Positions 24,568 through 33,133 of a stretch of 37,598 bases of DNA are shown here, piece after piece; position 1 is the first letter of the stretch; the number at the start of each line of letters is the position of its first letter. The notes beneath the pieces are model-generated. The model did no database searches. It saw only the letters and a list, made by a program, of their open reading frames with translations, and had not been told where the DNA came from. Source of the DNA: Candidatus Atribacteria bacterium (lineage in GTDB: Bacteria > Atribacterota > Phoenicimicrobiia > Phoenicimicrobiales > Stramentimicrobiaceae); contig JAKQEP010000114.1 in assembly GCA_029556475.1 (NCBI GenBank), positions 1 to 37,598 of the forward strand, given 5' to 3'. The translations under genes and the position numbers were made by a program.

Positions 24568-27063
24568 ATGAAAGAGAAATATGATTTTAAAGAAACTGAA
24601 CAAAAATGGCAAAAATTCTGGTATAGTCGGGAACTATTTGAAAATGATATGGTACAAGGTAAGAAAAAATACTATGTTCTGGAAATGTTTCCCTATCCTT
24701 CCGGAGAGCCCCATATGGGACATGTTAAGAATTATGTTATCGGTGATGTGGTAGCTCGATATAAACGCAGCAGAGGTTTTAATATATTACACCCCATGGG
24801 CTGGGATTCATTCGGTTTACCAGCTGAAAATGCTGCTATTAAAAATCAAATTCATCCAGCTATATGGACACAGAATAATATTCAGAAGATGAAAAATACC
24901 TTGATATCAATGGGAATTAGTTATGACTGGAGGCGTGAGGTTACTACCAGTAACCCTGATTACTATAAATGGACTCAATGGATGTTTCTACAACTTTATA
25001 AAAATGGATTGGCTTATAAGAAAAAGGCGGTAGTTAACTGGTGCCCTTCTTGTGCCACAGTATTAGCAAATGAGCAGGTTGTTAACGGGGGTTGTGAGAG
25101 ATGTGGAACCGAGGTTACCCAAAAAGAATTGTCCCAGTGGTTTTTTAAGATAACCGATTATGCCCAGCGGCTTTTAGATGATATGGATATTTTAGAAGAA
25201 TGGCCTGAACGGGTATTAACAATGCAGAGGAATTGGATTGGCAGAAGTGAGGGTACTCAGGTAAACTTTATCCTGGCGGGAACAGGCCAGACCTTCACTG
25301 TTTTTACTACCAGACCTGATACACTCTGCGGGGTAACCTTTTTTGTTCTTTCTCCTGAACATCCCATAGTAGACCAATTGGTTCGAGGTACCGATTATGA
25401 AGAAGAGGTAATGAAATTCAAAGAAGAATTCTTTAAAGAAAAAATTAATGAGAAGAATATTGATTTAACAGAAAAAAGAGGCTGTTTTACCGGTCGATAT
25501 ATTATAAACCCATTAAATCAAGAAAAAGTTCCAATCTGGCTGGCTAATTATGTGCTGATGGAATATGGTACCGGTATGGTTATGGGAGTGCCGGCACACG
25601 ACCAAAGGGATTTAGAATTTGCCCGAAAATATAATTTACCGGTAAGAATAGTTATTCAACCGGAAAATTTCCACCTGAAAGAAGACAACCTACAGGAGGC
25701 ATTTGATCTAGAAGGTATCATGGTTAATTCGGGAAGATTTAATGGGCTTCCCAGTGATAAAGGAAAAGAAATAATAATTGAATATCTAGAAAAAGAGGGT
25801 TTAGGCAAACGAGAAATTAACTATCGTTTAAGGGATTGGTTAATCTCCCGACAACGTTATTGGGGCGCCCCAATACCTATTGTTTATTGTCCTGAATGCG
25901 GAATGGTGCCCGTGCCGGAAAAAGATTTACCGGTTTATCTGCCACAAGATGTTGATTTTAAACCGACTGGCTTATCCCCTTTGCTTTACAGTAAAGAATT
26001 TTTATATACAACCTGTCCTAAATGTGGAGGAGAGGCTAAGAGAGACACCGATACTATGGATACTTTTGTCTGTTCTTCCTGGTATTACCTTCGTTTTTGC
26101 TCACCACATCTGAATAACAAACCCTTTGATGAAAATGAACTCCATTATTGGATGCCGGTAGATCAATACATAGGGGGAGTAGAACATGCTATCCTACACC
26201 TCTTGTATTCCCGATTTTTTGTTAAAGCTCTCTACGATATAGGTTATCTGAAATTTAAAGAACCTTTCAAACGCCTCTTCACCCAGGGTATGGTCTGTAA
26301 GGAAGGGGCTGTAATGTCTAAATCAAAAGGTAACGTGGTTACACCCGGCAATATTTTTAATCAGTATGGTGTAGATGCAACCAGATTAATGATTCTCTTT
26401 GCTGGCCCCCCTGAATTTGATATGGAATGGAGTGAGCGGGGTATTGAGGGTGCATCTCGTTTCTTAAACCGGGTATGGCGAATTGTTCGTCATTACCACA
26501 AATTATTTGCAGAAAAAGGATTAACTAAAAAGAACAATACTAAATCAAGCAGAAAAGAATTTATAAATTTAGAAAGAAAAGCACATCAGACCATAAAAAA
26601 AGTAACCGGGGATATTGAAGATAGATTTCATTTTAACACAGCAATAAGTGCTATCATGGAGTTAGTCAATGAACTATACGGTATCAAGACAAGAATAGCC
26701 GAAATAACTGAAACAGAAAGAGTAATCCTGAAAGAAACAATAGAAAACATTATTAAGCTGCTTGGCCCTATAGCACCTCATTTTTGCGAGGAATTGTGGC
26801 AAAATATTGGACATGAGCAGAGTATTCTTTTTGAAAATTGGCCTATGTATAACCCCGATTTAATTAAAGAAGAACAGATATTAATTGTGGTACAGATAAA
26901 TGGTAAGCTTCGTGATAAGATTGAAGTGCCAGCCGATAGTTCTGAAGAAATAATAAAAAAGATGGTAATAGATTTACCAAAAATAAAAAAGTGGATTAAA
27001 GGTAAAAGAATTGTTAAGATTGTTTATATACCCGGGAAGCTGGTAAATATTGTAGTACATTGA
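24568..27063 (+). CDS. leuS: Leucine-tRNA ligase
   Basis: Leucyl-tRNA synthetase attaches leucine to tRNA-Leu. The 831-residue class I enzyme has a HIGH-type motif HMGH (in [15 protein letters not shown]), an editing CP1 domain containing [21 protein letters not shown] and [16 protein letters not shown], and a KMSKS-type motif [10 protein letters not shown] zinc-site cysteine set (CPSCATV, CERCG) precedes the editing domain, and two further pairs lie later (CPECG, CPKCG). Length is normal for the bacterial type. Expression should be controlled by the T-box leader upstream. ssb follows after 125 bases. Confidence 0.95.
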   Translation: MKEKYDFKETEQKWQKFWYSRELFENDMVQGKKKYYVLEMFPYPSGEPHMGHVKNYVIGDVVARYKRSRGFNILHPMGWDSFGLPAENAAIKNQIHPAIWTQNNIQKMKNTLISMGISYDWRREVTTSNPDYYKWTQWMFLQLYKNGLAYKKKAVVNWCPSCATVLANEQVVNGGCERCGTEVTQKELSQWFFKITDYAQRLLDDMDILEEWPERVLTMQRNWIGRSEGTQVNFILAGTGQTFTVFTTRPDTLCGVTFFVLSPEHPIVDQLVRGTDYEEEVMKFKEEFFKEKINEKNIDLTEKRGCFTGRYIINPLNQEKVPIWLANYVLMEYGTGMVMGVPAHDQRDLEFARKYNLPVRIVIQPENFHLKEDNLQEAFDLEGIMVNSGRFNGLPSDKGKEIIIEYLEKEGLGKREINYRLRDWLISRQRYWGAPIPIVYCPECGMVPVPEKDLPVYLPQDVDFKPTGLSPLLYSKEFLYTTCPKCGGEAKRDTDTMDTFVCSSWYYLRFCSPHLNNKPFDENELHYWMPVDQYIGGVEHAILHLLYSRFFVKALYDIGYLKFKEPFKRLFTQGMVCKEGAVMSKSKGNVVTPGNIFNQYGVDATRLMILFAGPPEFDMEWSERGIEGASRFLNRVWRIVRHYHKLFAEKGLTKKNNTKSSRKEFINLERKAHQTIKKVTGDIEDRFHFNTAISAIMELVNELYGIKTRIAEITETERVILKETIENIIKLLGPIAPHFCEELWQNIGHEQSILFENWPMYNPDLIKEEQILIVVQINGKLRDKIEVPADSSEEIIKKMVIDLPKIKKWIKGKRIVKIVYIPGKLVNIVVH

Positions 27064-27142
27064 AGAACATGAATTGTCCATATCTCTTTTTTCTGTTAAG
27101 ATAAGAAGGAATAATATAGAATTAAATAAAATTACAGTTTTT

Positions 27143-27181
27143 AAAAGGTGCCTTTATAGACCTTTTAGATCTAAAAGGAGG
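27143..27181 (+). promoter_or_regulatory. Palindrome overlapping the ssb ribosome site (possible switch)
   Basis: CCTTTTAGATCTAAAAGG (27161-27178) is a perfect 18-bp palindrome, and its right arm contains the AAAGGAGG ribosome site (27174-27181) of ssb. The left arm can instead pair upstream: AAAAGGT (27143-27149) with ACCTTTT (27160-27166). So two exclusive hairpins are possible, one covering and one exposing the ribosome site. As a DNA palindrome it could also be an operator. Confidence 0.45.
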
Positions 27182-27188
27182 AATTAAA

Positions 27189-27659
27189 ATGGCTTCTTTT
27201 GGTGATTTGAATTGCTTCGTAGGGATTGGTCGTTTAACAAGAGACCCCGAGTTGAGATACACACCCTCTGGAAGAGCAGTTTGTAGATTTGGTCTGGCTA
27301 TTAACCGCAGCTATAAAAATCAAGAAGGGAATAATGTTGAAGATACTCTGTTTATTAATGTCTCAGTATGGGGTAAACAGGCTGAATATAGTTCCCAATT
27401 TTTAAGAAAAGGAAGAAGAACTGCCCTTAATGGGGAATTAAGATCAAACAACTGGCAGGACCGCGAAGGGAATAAAAGAGTTTCCTTTGAGATTAATGCC
27501 AGGACTATTCAATTTTTAGATTATTTAAAAGACATTGATTCCTCAGCTGGTGATTATTCTAAAACAGAAGTATACAGTGAAGATGACTCAGGTGAAGAAG
27601 GTGGAAAAGAAAGCGGTTTTATGGAAGAAAATTCCAATGAAGAAGATATCCCTTTTTAA
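27189..27659 (+). CDS. ssb: Single-stranded DNA-binding protein
   Basis: SSB coats single-stranded DNA in replication and repair. The 156-residue protein has an OB-fold of about 115 residues, with the opening NCFVGIGRLTRDPELRYTPSG, the NVSVWGKQAEY strand and FLRKGRRTALNGELRSNNW. It has an acidic tail ending EEDIPF, the conserved tip that recruits partner proteins. The ATG follows AAGGAGG by seven bases, in a palindrome that may control translation. It lies after leuS and before the tRNA cluster, away from the rpsF-rpsR context common in Firmicutes. Confidence 0.93.
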   Translation: MASFGDLNCFVGIGRLTRDPELRYTPSGRAVCRFGLAINRSYKNQEGNNVEDTLFINVSVWGKQAEYSSQFLRKGRRTALNGELRSNNWQDREGNKRVSFEINARTIQFLDYLKDIDSSAGDYSKTEVYSEDDSGEEGGKESGFMEENSNEEDIPF

Positions 27660-27784
27660 TTTAAAGTTGTACATAATTAATAATAGGCCCTGTTGAAGCA
27701 AATAAATAATTTTTACCGGTATTTATAGACAAAGAAAAAAAGAGATGTTATAATTAACCTTGCAGTTTATAAAAGTTAATATGT

Positions 27785-27860
27785 GGGCGGATAGCTCAGT
27801 AGGGAGAGCACTGGCTTTACAAGCCAGGGGTCACAGGTTCAAGCCCTGTTCCGCCTACCA
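27785..27860 (+). tRNA. tRNA-Val (anticodon TAC)
   Basis: A 76-base cloverleaf with acceptor GGGCGGA/TCCGCCT (first pair G:U), anticodon stem CTGGC/GCCAG around TTTACAA giving anticodon TAC, discriminator A and encoded CCA. It is first in a cluster of six tRNA genes. Confidence 0.94.
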
Positions 27861-27872
27861 TTGTTTTAAAGT

Positions 27873-27951
27873 GGGGTCGTAGTGCAGTCCGGTCTAACAC
27901 GCCTGCCTGTCACGCAGGAGAACGCGGGTTCAAATCCCGTCGGCCCCGCCA
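27873..27951 (+). tRNA. tRNA-Asp (anticodon GTC)
   Basis: Acceptor GGGGTCG/CGGCCCC, anticodon stem CCTGC/GCAGG with loop CTGTCAC giving GTC, discriminator G as expected for Asp, and encoded CCA. The D loop is long, making the gene 79 bases. It lies 12 bases after tRNA-Val. Confidence 0.93.
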
Positions 27952-27986
27952 TTTTCTTTCAGTAAAGAAATGAACAAGTTTGTGTT

Positions 27987-28059
27987 GCCGAGATAGCTCA
28001 GTCGGTAGAGCAGTGGACTGAAAATCCACGTGTCCCCAGTTCAACTCTGGGTCTCGGCA
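27987..28059 (+). tRNA. tRNA-Phe (anticodon GAA), CCA not encoded
   Basis: Acceptor GCCGAGA/TCTCGGC, anticodon stem GTGGA/TCCAC around CTGAAAA giving GAA. After discriminator A the sequence reads CCT, so the CCA end is added after transcription. The five other genes of the cluster encode CCA; this one does not. Confidence 0.93.
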
Positions 28060-28074
28060 CCTGAAGAATATTTT

Positions 28075-28149
28075 GCGGAAATAGCTCAGCGGTAGAGCAT
28101 CGCCTTGCCAAGGCGAGGGTCGCGGGTTCAAATCCCGTTTTCCGCTCCA
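28075..28149 (+). tRNA. tRNA-Gly (anticodon GCC)
   Basis: Acceptor GCGGAAA/TTTCCGC, anticodon stem TCGCC/GGCGA with loop TTGCCAA giving GCC, discriminator T and encoded CCA; 75 bases. Confidence 0.94.
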
Positions 28150-28191
28150 TTGTTCCAATGTTTCATTTATGATTATTATATTTGAATCTGA

Positions 28192-28265
28192 GGCGGCATA
28201 GCCAAGCGGGAAGGCAGAGGACTGCAAATCCTTTATCCTCGGTTCAAATCCGAGTGCCGCCTCCA
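28192..28265 (+). tRNA. tRNA-Cys (anticodon GCA)
   Basis: Acceptor GGCGGCA/TGCCGCC, anticodon loop CTGCAAA giving GCA, discriminator T as is usual for tRNA-Cys, and encoded CCA; 74 bases. Confidence 0.94.
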
Positions 28266-28289
28266 ATTATAGAAGAAACCCAAAATGTA

Positions 28290-28364
28290 GGGCGGTTAGT
28301 TCAGTGGAAGAATGCTTCCTTGACGCGGAAGAGGTCACTGGTTCAATCCCAGTACCGCCCACCA
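28290..28364 (+). tRNA. tRNA-Val (anticodon GAC)
   Basis: Acceptor GGGCGGT/ACCGCCC, anticodon stem CTTCC/GGAAG around TTGACGC giving GAC, discriminator A and encoded CCA; 75 bases. With tRNA-Val(TAC) at the start of the cluster, this gives two valine isoacceptors side by side. Confidence 0.94.
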
Positions 28365-28440
28365 TCGTGTTCACTAATATCGGTTAATATTATAAGGGAA
28401 GGAAATAGTTTTTTTAAATTTGGTAAAAATGTGTATTAAT

Positions 28441-28474
28441 AAAAAACCTCATGTAAACTAACGTGAGTTTTTTT
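28441..28474 (+). terminator. Hairpin terminator between the tRNA cluster and thrS
   Basis: CTCATG (28448-28453) pairs with CGTGAG (28462-28467) around an eight-base loop. The stem is flanked by A6 and T7 runs that extend the pairing with one bulge. It ends eight bases before the thrS ribosome site, so it either ends tRNA transcription, with thrS having its own promoter, or acts as an attenuator. No T-box sequence is present. Confidence 0.65.
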
Positions 28475-28493
28475 GTTTTTAGAGGTGTATCCA

Positions 28494-30407
28494 ATGAGGG
28501 AAATTAATCTTATCTTATGGGACGGAAGAAAGGTTAAAGTTGATTCAGGGTTAACATTCTTTGATGTGATGAAACAATATAACCCAGAACTGGCTGAGGA
28601 GGCTTTAGCAGTAAAGGTTGGAAATATCAAAAAAGATCTTTTTGATAAACCTGAAAATGGCGATAGCCTGGAAATTATAACCTATCAGAGCAAAGAAGGG
28701 AAAGAGATATTCTTTCATAGTTCGTCACACATAATGGCAGAGGCTGTTCAAGAGCTTTATCCGGGAACCAAAATTGCCATCGGTCCTGCCATTGAAGAGG
28801 GATTTTATTATGATTTTGATTCTGAACATAGCTTTTCTCCTGAAGATTTAAAAATAATTGAAAAAAAGATGAAAGAGTTAGTAAGAAAGAATCTTCCCTT
28901 TCAGAAAAAGATTTTAAAAAAAGAAGAGGCGATTGAATTATTTAAAAAGAAGGGTGAAATATATAAAGTAGAATTATTAGAAGACATTCAAGAAGATCGA
29001 GTGACCATATACCAACAAGGAGAATTTATTGATTTATGTCGTGGTCCGCATATCCCTTCTACCGGTAAGATAAGAGCTTTTAAATTATTAAGTGTGGCTG
29101 GTGCTTACTGGCGTGGTGATGAAAAGAATAAAATGCTGCAAAGAATATATGGTATTGCTTTTGATTCCCAGGTTGCTTTAGATGATTATTTACATTTCTT
29201 GGAGGAAGCCAAGAGAAGAGACCATCGAAAAATAGGGAAAGAACTTGATTTATATAGTTTCCATGAGGAAGGTATCGGATTTCCCTTCTTCCATCCCAAG
29301 GGAATGGTTATTCGGAATTCGCTGGAAGAATATTGGCGGGAAGAGCATCGTAAAAGGGGATACCAGGAGATTAAAACTCCAATTATACTTAACAAATCAT
29401 TATGGATGCAGTCAGGTCACTGGGATCATTATAAGGAAAATATGTATTTTACTAAAATAGATGAACAGGATTTTGCTGTAAAACCGATGAATTGCCCCGG
29501 GGGTATATTGATATATAAAAGCAGGTTACATAGTTACAAAGAATTCCCTTTGCGGATAGCAGAGTTAGGATTGGTGCACCGTCATGAATTGTCAGGAGTA
29601 TTGCATGGTTTAATCAGAGTTCGTTCTTTTACTCAGGATGATGCCCATATCTATATGACTCCATTACAAATTAAAGAAGAAGTTCAGAATCTTATAGATT
29701 TTGAATGCCTCTTTTATCAGACTTTTGGTTTTGATTATAATATTGAGTTAAGTACCAAACCAGAAAATGCTATGGGCTCTGATGAAGTGTGGGATAGGGC
29801 TATAAATAATTTGAAAGGAGCTTTAGAGGAGAAGGGTATTTCCTATAAGATTAATGAGGGTGATGGTGCCTTTTATGGTCCTAAAATTGATTTTCACCTG
29901 AAAGACTGTTTGGGAAGAAGCTGGCAATGTGGTACTATTCAGCTTGATTTTCTTATGCCAGAAAAATTTGACCTGTACTATATTAATTCTCAGGGTGAAA
30001 AAGAACGACCGGTTATGTTGCATAGAACTATTATGGGAAGCCTGGAACGCTTTATAGGTATATTGGTAGAACAGTTTGCCGGAGCTTTGCCCACCTGGCT
30101 TGCTCCAGTTCAGGTAAAATTGCTTCCCATTGCCGATAGACATATTGAATATGGCCAGAAATTGGAGAAAGAGCTATTTGAACACAATATCCGGGTAGAG
30201 CTTGATGAAAATAATGAAAAAATTGGGGCAAAAATCAGGAAAGCAGAAGTTCAGAAAATCCCCTATATGTTAGTTTTTGGAGACCAGGAAGAAGCTAATA
30301 ATTCGGTAAAGATAAGAAAAAGGGGTAAAGGTGATTTAGGAGAAGCCTCACTGGAACAGTTTATCAGTCAAATTAAGAAAGAAATAGATGAAAAATCTTT
30401 TCAATAA
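28494..30407 (+). CDS. thrS: Threonine-tRNA ligase
   Basis: Threonyl-tRNA synthetase, 637 residues. An N-terminal TGS domain (about 1-62, MREINLILWDGRKVKVD) is followed by the editing domain containing HSSSHIMAEAV. The class II catalytic core has motif 2 around LGLVHRHELSGVLHGLIRVRSFTQDDAHIYM and motif 3 at MLHRTIMGSLERFIGIL, and there is a C-terminal anticodon-binding domain. The start ATG at 28494 is six bases after GAGGTG (28482-28487); a possible upstream in-frame start at 28473 lacks a ribosome site. A hairpin terminator just upstream separates it from the tRNAs. Confidence 0.95.
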   Translation: MREINLILWDGRKVKVDSGLTFFDVMKQYNPELAEEALAVKVGNIKKDLFDKPENGDSLEIITYQSKEGKEIFFHSSSHIMAEAVQELYPGTKIAIGPAIEEGFYYDFDSEHSFSPEDLKIIEKKMKELVRKNLPFQKKILKKEEAIELFKKKGEIYKVELLEDIQEDRVTIYQQGEFIDLCRGPHIPSTGKIRAFKLLSVAGAYWRGDEKNKMLQRIYGIAFDSQVALDDYLHFLEEAKRRDHRKIGKELDLYSFHEEGIGFPFFHPKGMVIRNSLEEYWREEHRKRGYQEIKTPIILNKSLWMQSGHWDHYKENMYFTKIDEQDFAVKPMNCPGGILIYKSRLHSYKEFPLRIAELGLVHRHELSGVLHGLIRVRSFTQDDAHIYMTPLQIKEEVQNLIDFECLFYQTFGFDYNIELSTKPENAMGSDEVWDRAINNLKGALEEKGISYKINEGDGAFYGPKIDFHLKDCLGRSWQCGTIQLDFLMPEKFDLYYINSQGEKERPVMLHRTIMGSLERFIGILVEQFAGALPTWLAPVQVKLLPIADRHIEYGQKLEKELFEHNIRVELDENNEKIGAKIRKAEVQKIPYMLVFGDQEEANNSVKIRKRGKGDLGEASLEQFISQIKKEIDEKSFQ

Positions 30408-30433
30408 AGATTAAATCGTCTTACAACACTATA

Positions 30434-30462
30434 TTGACTTGAAAAAAACTATATGCTATATT
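30434..30462 (+). promoter_or_regulatory. Promoter for the infC-rpmI-rplT operon
   Basis: TTGACT (30434-30439) and TATATT (30457-30462), separated by exactly 17 bases, form a good sigma-70 promoter about 70 bases before the infC start. Confidence 0.65.
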
Positions 30463-30532
30463 CATTTAACAAGATTCCTAATAATTAAGAATATAAAATT
30501 AACAGTAATGAGTGCAAAAGGAGGAATGTGAG

Positions 30533-31054
30533 ATAAAGTCAAAATCTACTTTTCGGGTGAATCATGAAATTAAGGTTCCCAAAGTCCGCTTAATTGGTCA
30601 TGATGGAAAACAACTGGGACTGGTTGATAGGGATGCTGCCTTAGAAGAAGCACAAAAAAACAATCTTGATTTAGTGGAGGTTTCCCCTGATGCTAACCCC
30701 CCGGTTTGTCGTATTATGGATTATGGTAAATATCGCTACATGATTGAAAAAAGGGTAAAATCGGGTAAAAAGAAACAAAAAGCTACTACTCTCAAAGAGG
30801 TCAAGATTCGCCCAAACATTGGAGAACATGATTATGAATTTAAGGTAAGACAAATTCATAAATTTTTACAGGAAGGTAATCGGGTTAAAGTTACCGTAAT
30901 GTTCAGGGGGAGAGAAATGAAATTTGTTGAATCGGGTAAAGAGATTTTAGACCGTGTTATGGCTGAAACAAATGAATTCTCTAAGGTAGAGAGAAAACCG
31001 AAATTAGAAGGGAGAAATATGACCCTAATTCTTATTTCTAATAAAAGTAGTTGA
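30533..31054 (+). CDS. infC: Translation initiation factor IF-3, likely non-canonical ATA start
   Basis: IF-3 keeps ribosomal subunits apart and checks start codons. The conserved part begins [24 protein letters not shown] and continues into the C-terminal domain ([14 protein letters not shown]). The ribosome site AAAGGAGG (30517-30524) lies in the same frame as the protein, so the start must be downstream of it. The only suitably placed codon is ATA at 30533, eight bases after GGAGG, giving IKSKSTF... and a normal 173 residues. A non-AUG infC start is known in other bacteria (AUU) and allows autoregulation by IF-3 itself. A GTG at 30512 would give a seven-residue longer product but lies upstream of the ribosome site. 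Confidence 0.9.
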   Translation: MKSKSTFRVNHEIKVPKVRLIGHDGKQLGLVDRDAALEEAQKNNLDLVEVSPDANPPVCRIMDYGKYRYMIEKRVKSGKKKQKATTLKEVKIRPNIGEHDYEFKVRQIHKFLQEGNRVKVTVMFRGREMKFVESGKEILDRVMAETNEFSKVERKPKLEGRNMTLILISNKSS

Positions 31055-31112
31055 ACAGAATGTTAATCAGGGTTATAATGCCTTTGACTTTATTTATGGA
31101 GGAATATTAATT

Positions 31113-31310
31113 ATGCCTAAGATGAAAACACATCGTGGTGCTGCAAAACGTTTTAAAATAACTGAATCCGGGAAAATTAAACGTGCTAAAGCTTATAAAA
31201 GTCATATATTAACTAAAAAATCTGCAAAAAGAAAAAGAGAATTAGCCCAGTTGACTTTAGTTGATAAAAGTGATAGTAAAAGAATAAGACGTTTATTACC
31301 CTATTTATAG
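31113..31310 (+). CDS. rpmI: Ribosomal protein bL35
   Basis: A 65-residue Lys/Arg-rich protein of the large ribosomal subunit. It has the usual opening [23 protein letters not shown], followed by [15 protein letters not shown] and a terminal [12 protein letters not shown] follows GGAGG, and the gene lies 58 bases after infC and 62 before rplT, the standard operon order. Confidence 0.95.
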   Translation: MPKMKTHRGAAKRFKITESGKIKRAKAYKSHILTKKSAKRKRELAQLTLVDKSDSKRIRRLLPYL

Positions 31311-31372
31311 AATCTGTCTTTATTAAAAAGTATTTTTAAAATGAATGATGAGCTGAATGAGGAGAGTTAGTC

Positions 31373-31729
31373 ATGCCAAGAGTTACCAGTAGCGTTGCTT
31401 CGAGAAATAGAAGAAAAAAGATACTAAAAGCTGCCAAAGGGTATCGTGGTGGCAAGAGTAAGCTATTACGTACTGCAAAAGATGCAGTGAGAAAATCTTT
31501 GTCTTACGCCTATCGTGATAGGAGAGCTAAAAAAAGAGATTTTCGTAGTCTTTGGATAACCCGTATTGGTATTGCTGCCAAAATTGAAGGGTTTTCCTAT
31601 AGCCAATTAATGGATGGACTCAAAAAAGCTAATATTTTAATAAATAGAAAAATGTTAGCCGAAATGGCGTTAAACCATAATGAGGGTTTTTCCGAGTTGG
31701 TTAAAATTGCTTTGGCAGAGAGCAAATAA
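31373..31729 (+). CDS. rplT: Ribosomal protein bL20
   Basis: A 118-residue protein of the large subunit, with the expected opening [25 protein letters not shown] and the [34 protein letters not shown] block. L20 often represses its own operon by binding leader RNA. No matching structure was recognised here, and the leader before infC is only about 70 bases. Confidence 0.95.
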   Translation: MPRVTSSVASRNRRKKILKAAKGYRGGKSKLLRTAKDAVRKSLSYAYRDRRAKKRDFRSLWITRIGIAAKIEGFSYSQLMDGLKKANILINRKMLAEMALNHNEGFSELVKIALAESK

Positions 31730-31830
31730 ATATATTTTTTGCGACACTTATAACCCCAAATTTTTTGAAGAAATTTTTAGTTTTTTATAAAAAATATATA
31801 AATAAAAAGTATAAAAAAACTGAGAAATAC

Positions 31831-32060
31831 TAAAAGATAGTAGATAAAACTCGCATTATATTCAAGAAAAGAATAGCAGGTTTTATTGAATTTCACTTTT
31901 AATAAGCCGGCTGAAAATTATTAAATAGGCCAGGACGGATTATCCCGTTAGAGATAAAATAAGTTTGGACTTTAATAATAAGTCAAAAAGGGTGGTAACG
32001 CGGAGAAGTTTATAATTTTCGTCCCTTTATTTAAGGAGAAAATTATAGACTTCTTTTTTT
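31831..32060 (+). promoter_or_regulatory. T-box riboswitch of pheS-pheT with a short stem I
   Basis: The base of stem I is TAAAAG (31831-31836) with CTTTTA (31896-31901). Its specifier loop has AGTA (31839-31842) on the left. On the right are GAA (31888-31890), one T, and the specifier TTC (31892-31894), a Phe codon. Above it TAAAACTCGC (31845-31854) pairs with GCAGGTTTTA (31877-31886), closing in a small hairpin with loop AAGAAAA. The distal AG-bulge and GGNTG elements seen in the leuS leader are absent. The T-box AAGGGTGGTAACGCGG has UGGU at 31993-31996. Confidence 0.8.
32005..32060 (+). terminator. Regulated terminator of the pheS T-box leader
   Basis: GAAGTTTATAATTTTC (32005-32020) and GAAAATTATAGACTTC (32038-32053) form a 16-bp stem with one G:U pair, followed by seven T. 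It is the alternative to the antiterminator, in which the T-box region pairs with CGTCCCT. Confidence 0.85.
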
Positions 32061-32089
32061 ATAATATGATGAGATAGGGAGGGATTCTT

Positions 32090-33103
32090 TTGGATAAAGA
32101 GATGGAAAATTTAAGAGAGAAATTCTTTAAAAAGATGGCTTCTATCAAAAACAGGGAAGAATTACAAAGAATAAGAAATGAATATTTGGGACGTAAAGGA
32201 ATTGTAGCCCAAATGTTGAAGAAGATAACTTCGTTGTCGCCGGAAGAGAAGCCTAGAATTGGTGAATTACTTAATAAAATAAAAAGAGATTTTCAAAAAA
32301 CAATAGCCGAAAAGGATAATGACTTTTTAGCAGAAAATTCTGGAAAAGAAGAGCAGGTAGACATCTCTATTCCAGGTAGAAACTTTATGCTGGGGACCAC
32401 TCATCCTATTGAATTAATCTTGAAATATACTGAAGAAATATTTATGGGAATGGGGTTTTGTATTGTCGATGGGCCGGAAATTGAACTTGATTATTATAAT
32501 TTTGAAGCACTTAATATTCCCAAAGACCACCCGGTAAGAGATGATCAGGATTCTTTCTATATTACCCCGGATATTCTTTTAAGAACTCAGACATCTCCAA
32601 TGCAGGTCAGGACAATGGAGAGTCAGCCTCCCCCTGTGCGGATAATATCCGCTGGAAAATGTTATAGGCGGGATTCCATAGATAATACCCATACCCCCAT
32701 GTTTCATCAAATAGAAGGTCTGGCTGTGGATAAAGATATTTCACTGGCTGATTTAAAAGGTGTCATAACAGAATTTTGTAAACAAATTTTTGGGAAAGAT
32801 AGAATTACAAGATTTAGACCGGGGTATTTCCCCTTTGTAGAGCCAGGAGTTGAGGTTGATGTATCCTGTCAACTGTGTCAGGGCCTGGGATGTCAATCCT
32901 GTGGCTATAGTGGCTGGTTGGAGATTATGGGTGCTGGTATGGTACATCCCAATGTTTTAGAAATGGCTGGTTATAATGTCGAAAAATACACCGGTTTTGC
33001 CTTTGGTATGGGTGCTGAAAGGATTGCTATGTTAAAGTATGGCATTAACGATATCCGTTTATTTTTTGAAAATGATTTACGCTTTTTAAATCAATTCAAA
33101 TAG
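32090..33103 (+). CDS. pheS: Phenylalanine-tRNA ligase alpha subunit
   Basis: The alpha subunit holds the catalytic site of the alpha2-beta2 phenylalanyl-tRNA synthetase. The 337-residue protein has an N-terminal coiled coil (about 1-90), the GTTHPIELILKYTEEIFMGMGF core, motif 2 (SAGKCYRRDSIDNTHTPMFHQIEGL) and motif 3 (GFAFGMGAERIAML). Cysteine pairs (CQLCQGLGCQSC) lie before the AGMVHPNVL segment, as is usual for this enzyme. Start is TTG at 32090, after AGGGAGGG (32076-32083). pheT follows after 30 bases in the same transcript under the T-box. Confidence 0.95.
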   Translation: MDKEMENLREKFFKKMASIKNREELQRIRNEYLGRKGIVAQMLKKITSLSPEEKPRIGELLNKIKRDFQKTIAEKDNDFLAENSGKEEQVDISIPGRNFMLGTTHPIELILKYTEEIFMGMGFCIVDGPEIELDYYNFEALNIPKDHPVRDDQDSFYITPDILLRTQTSPMQVRTMESQPPPVRIISAGKCYRRDSIDNTHTPMFHQIEGLAVDKDISLADLKGVITEFCKQIFGKDRITRFRPGYFPFVEPGVEVDVSCQLCQGLGCQSCGYSGWLEIMGAGMVHPNVLEMAGYNVEKYTGFAFGMGAERIAMLKYGINDIRLFFENDLRFLNQFK

Positions 33104-33133
33104 AATGGTCATTGTGTAGGAGGAATTAATTTT

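Noticed and set aside
27910-28439. Protein frames across the tRNA cluster
   Set aside because: They are by-products of six structured tRNA genes, which explain the sequence.
28379-28494. T-box leader for thrS
   Set aside because: No GGGTGGTA-type T-box and too little room for stem I.
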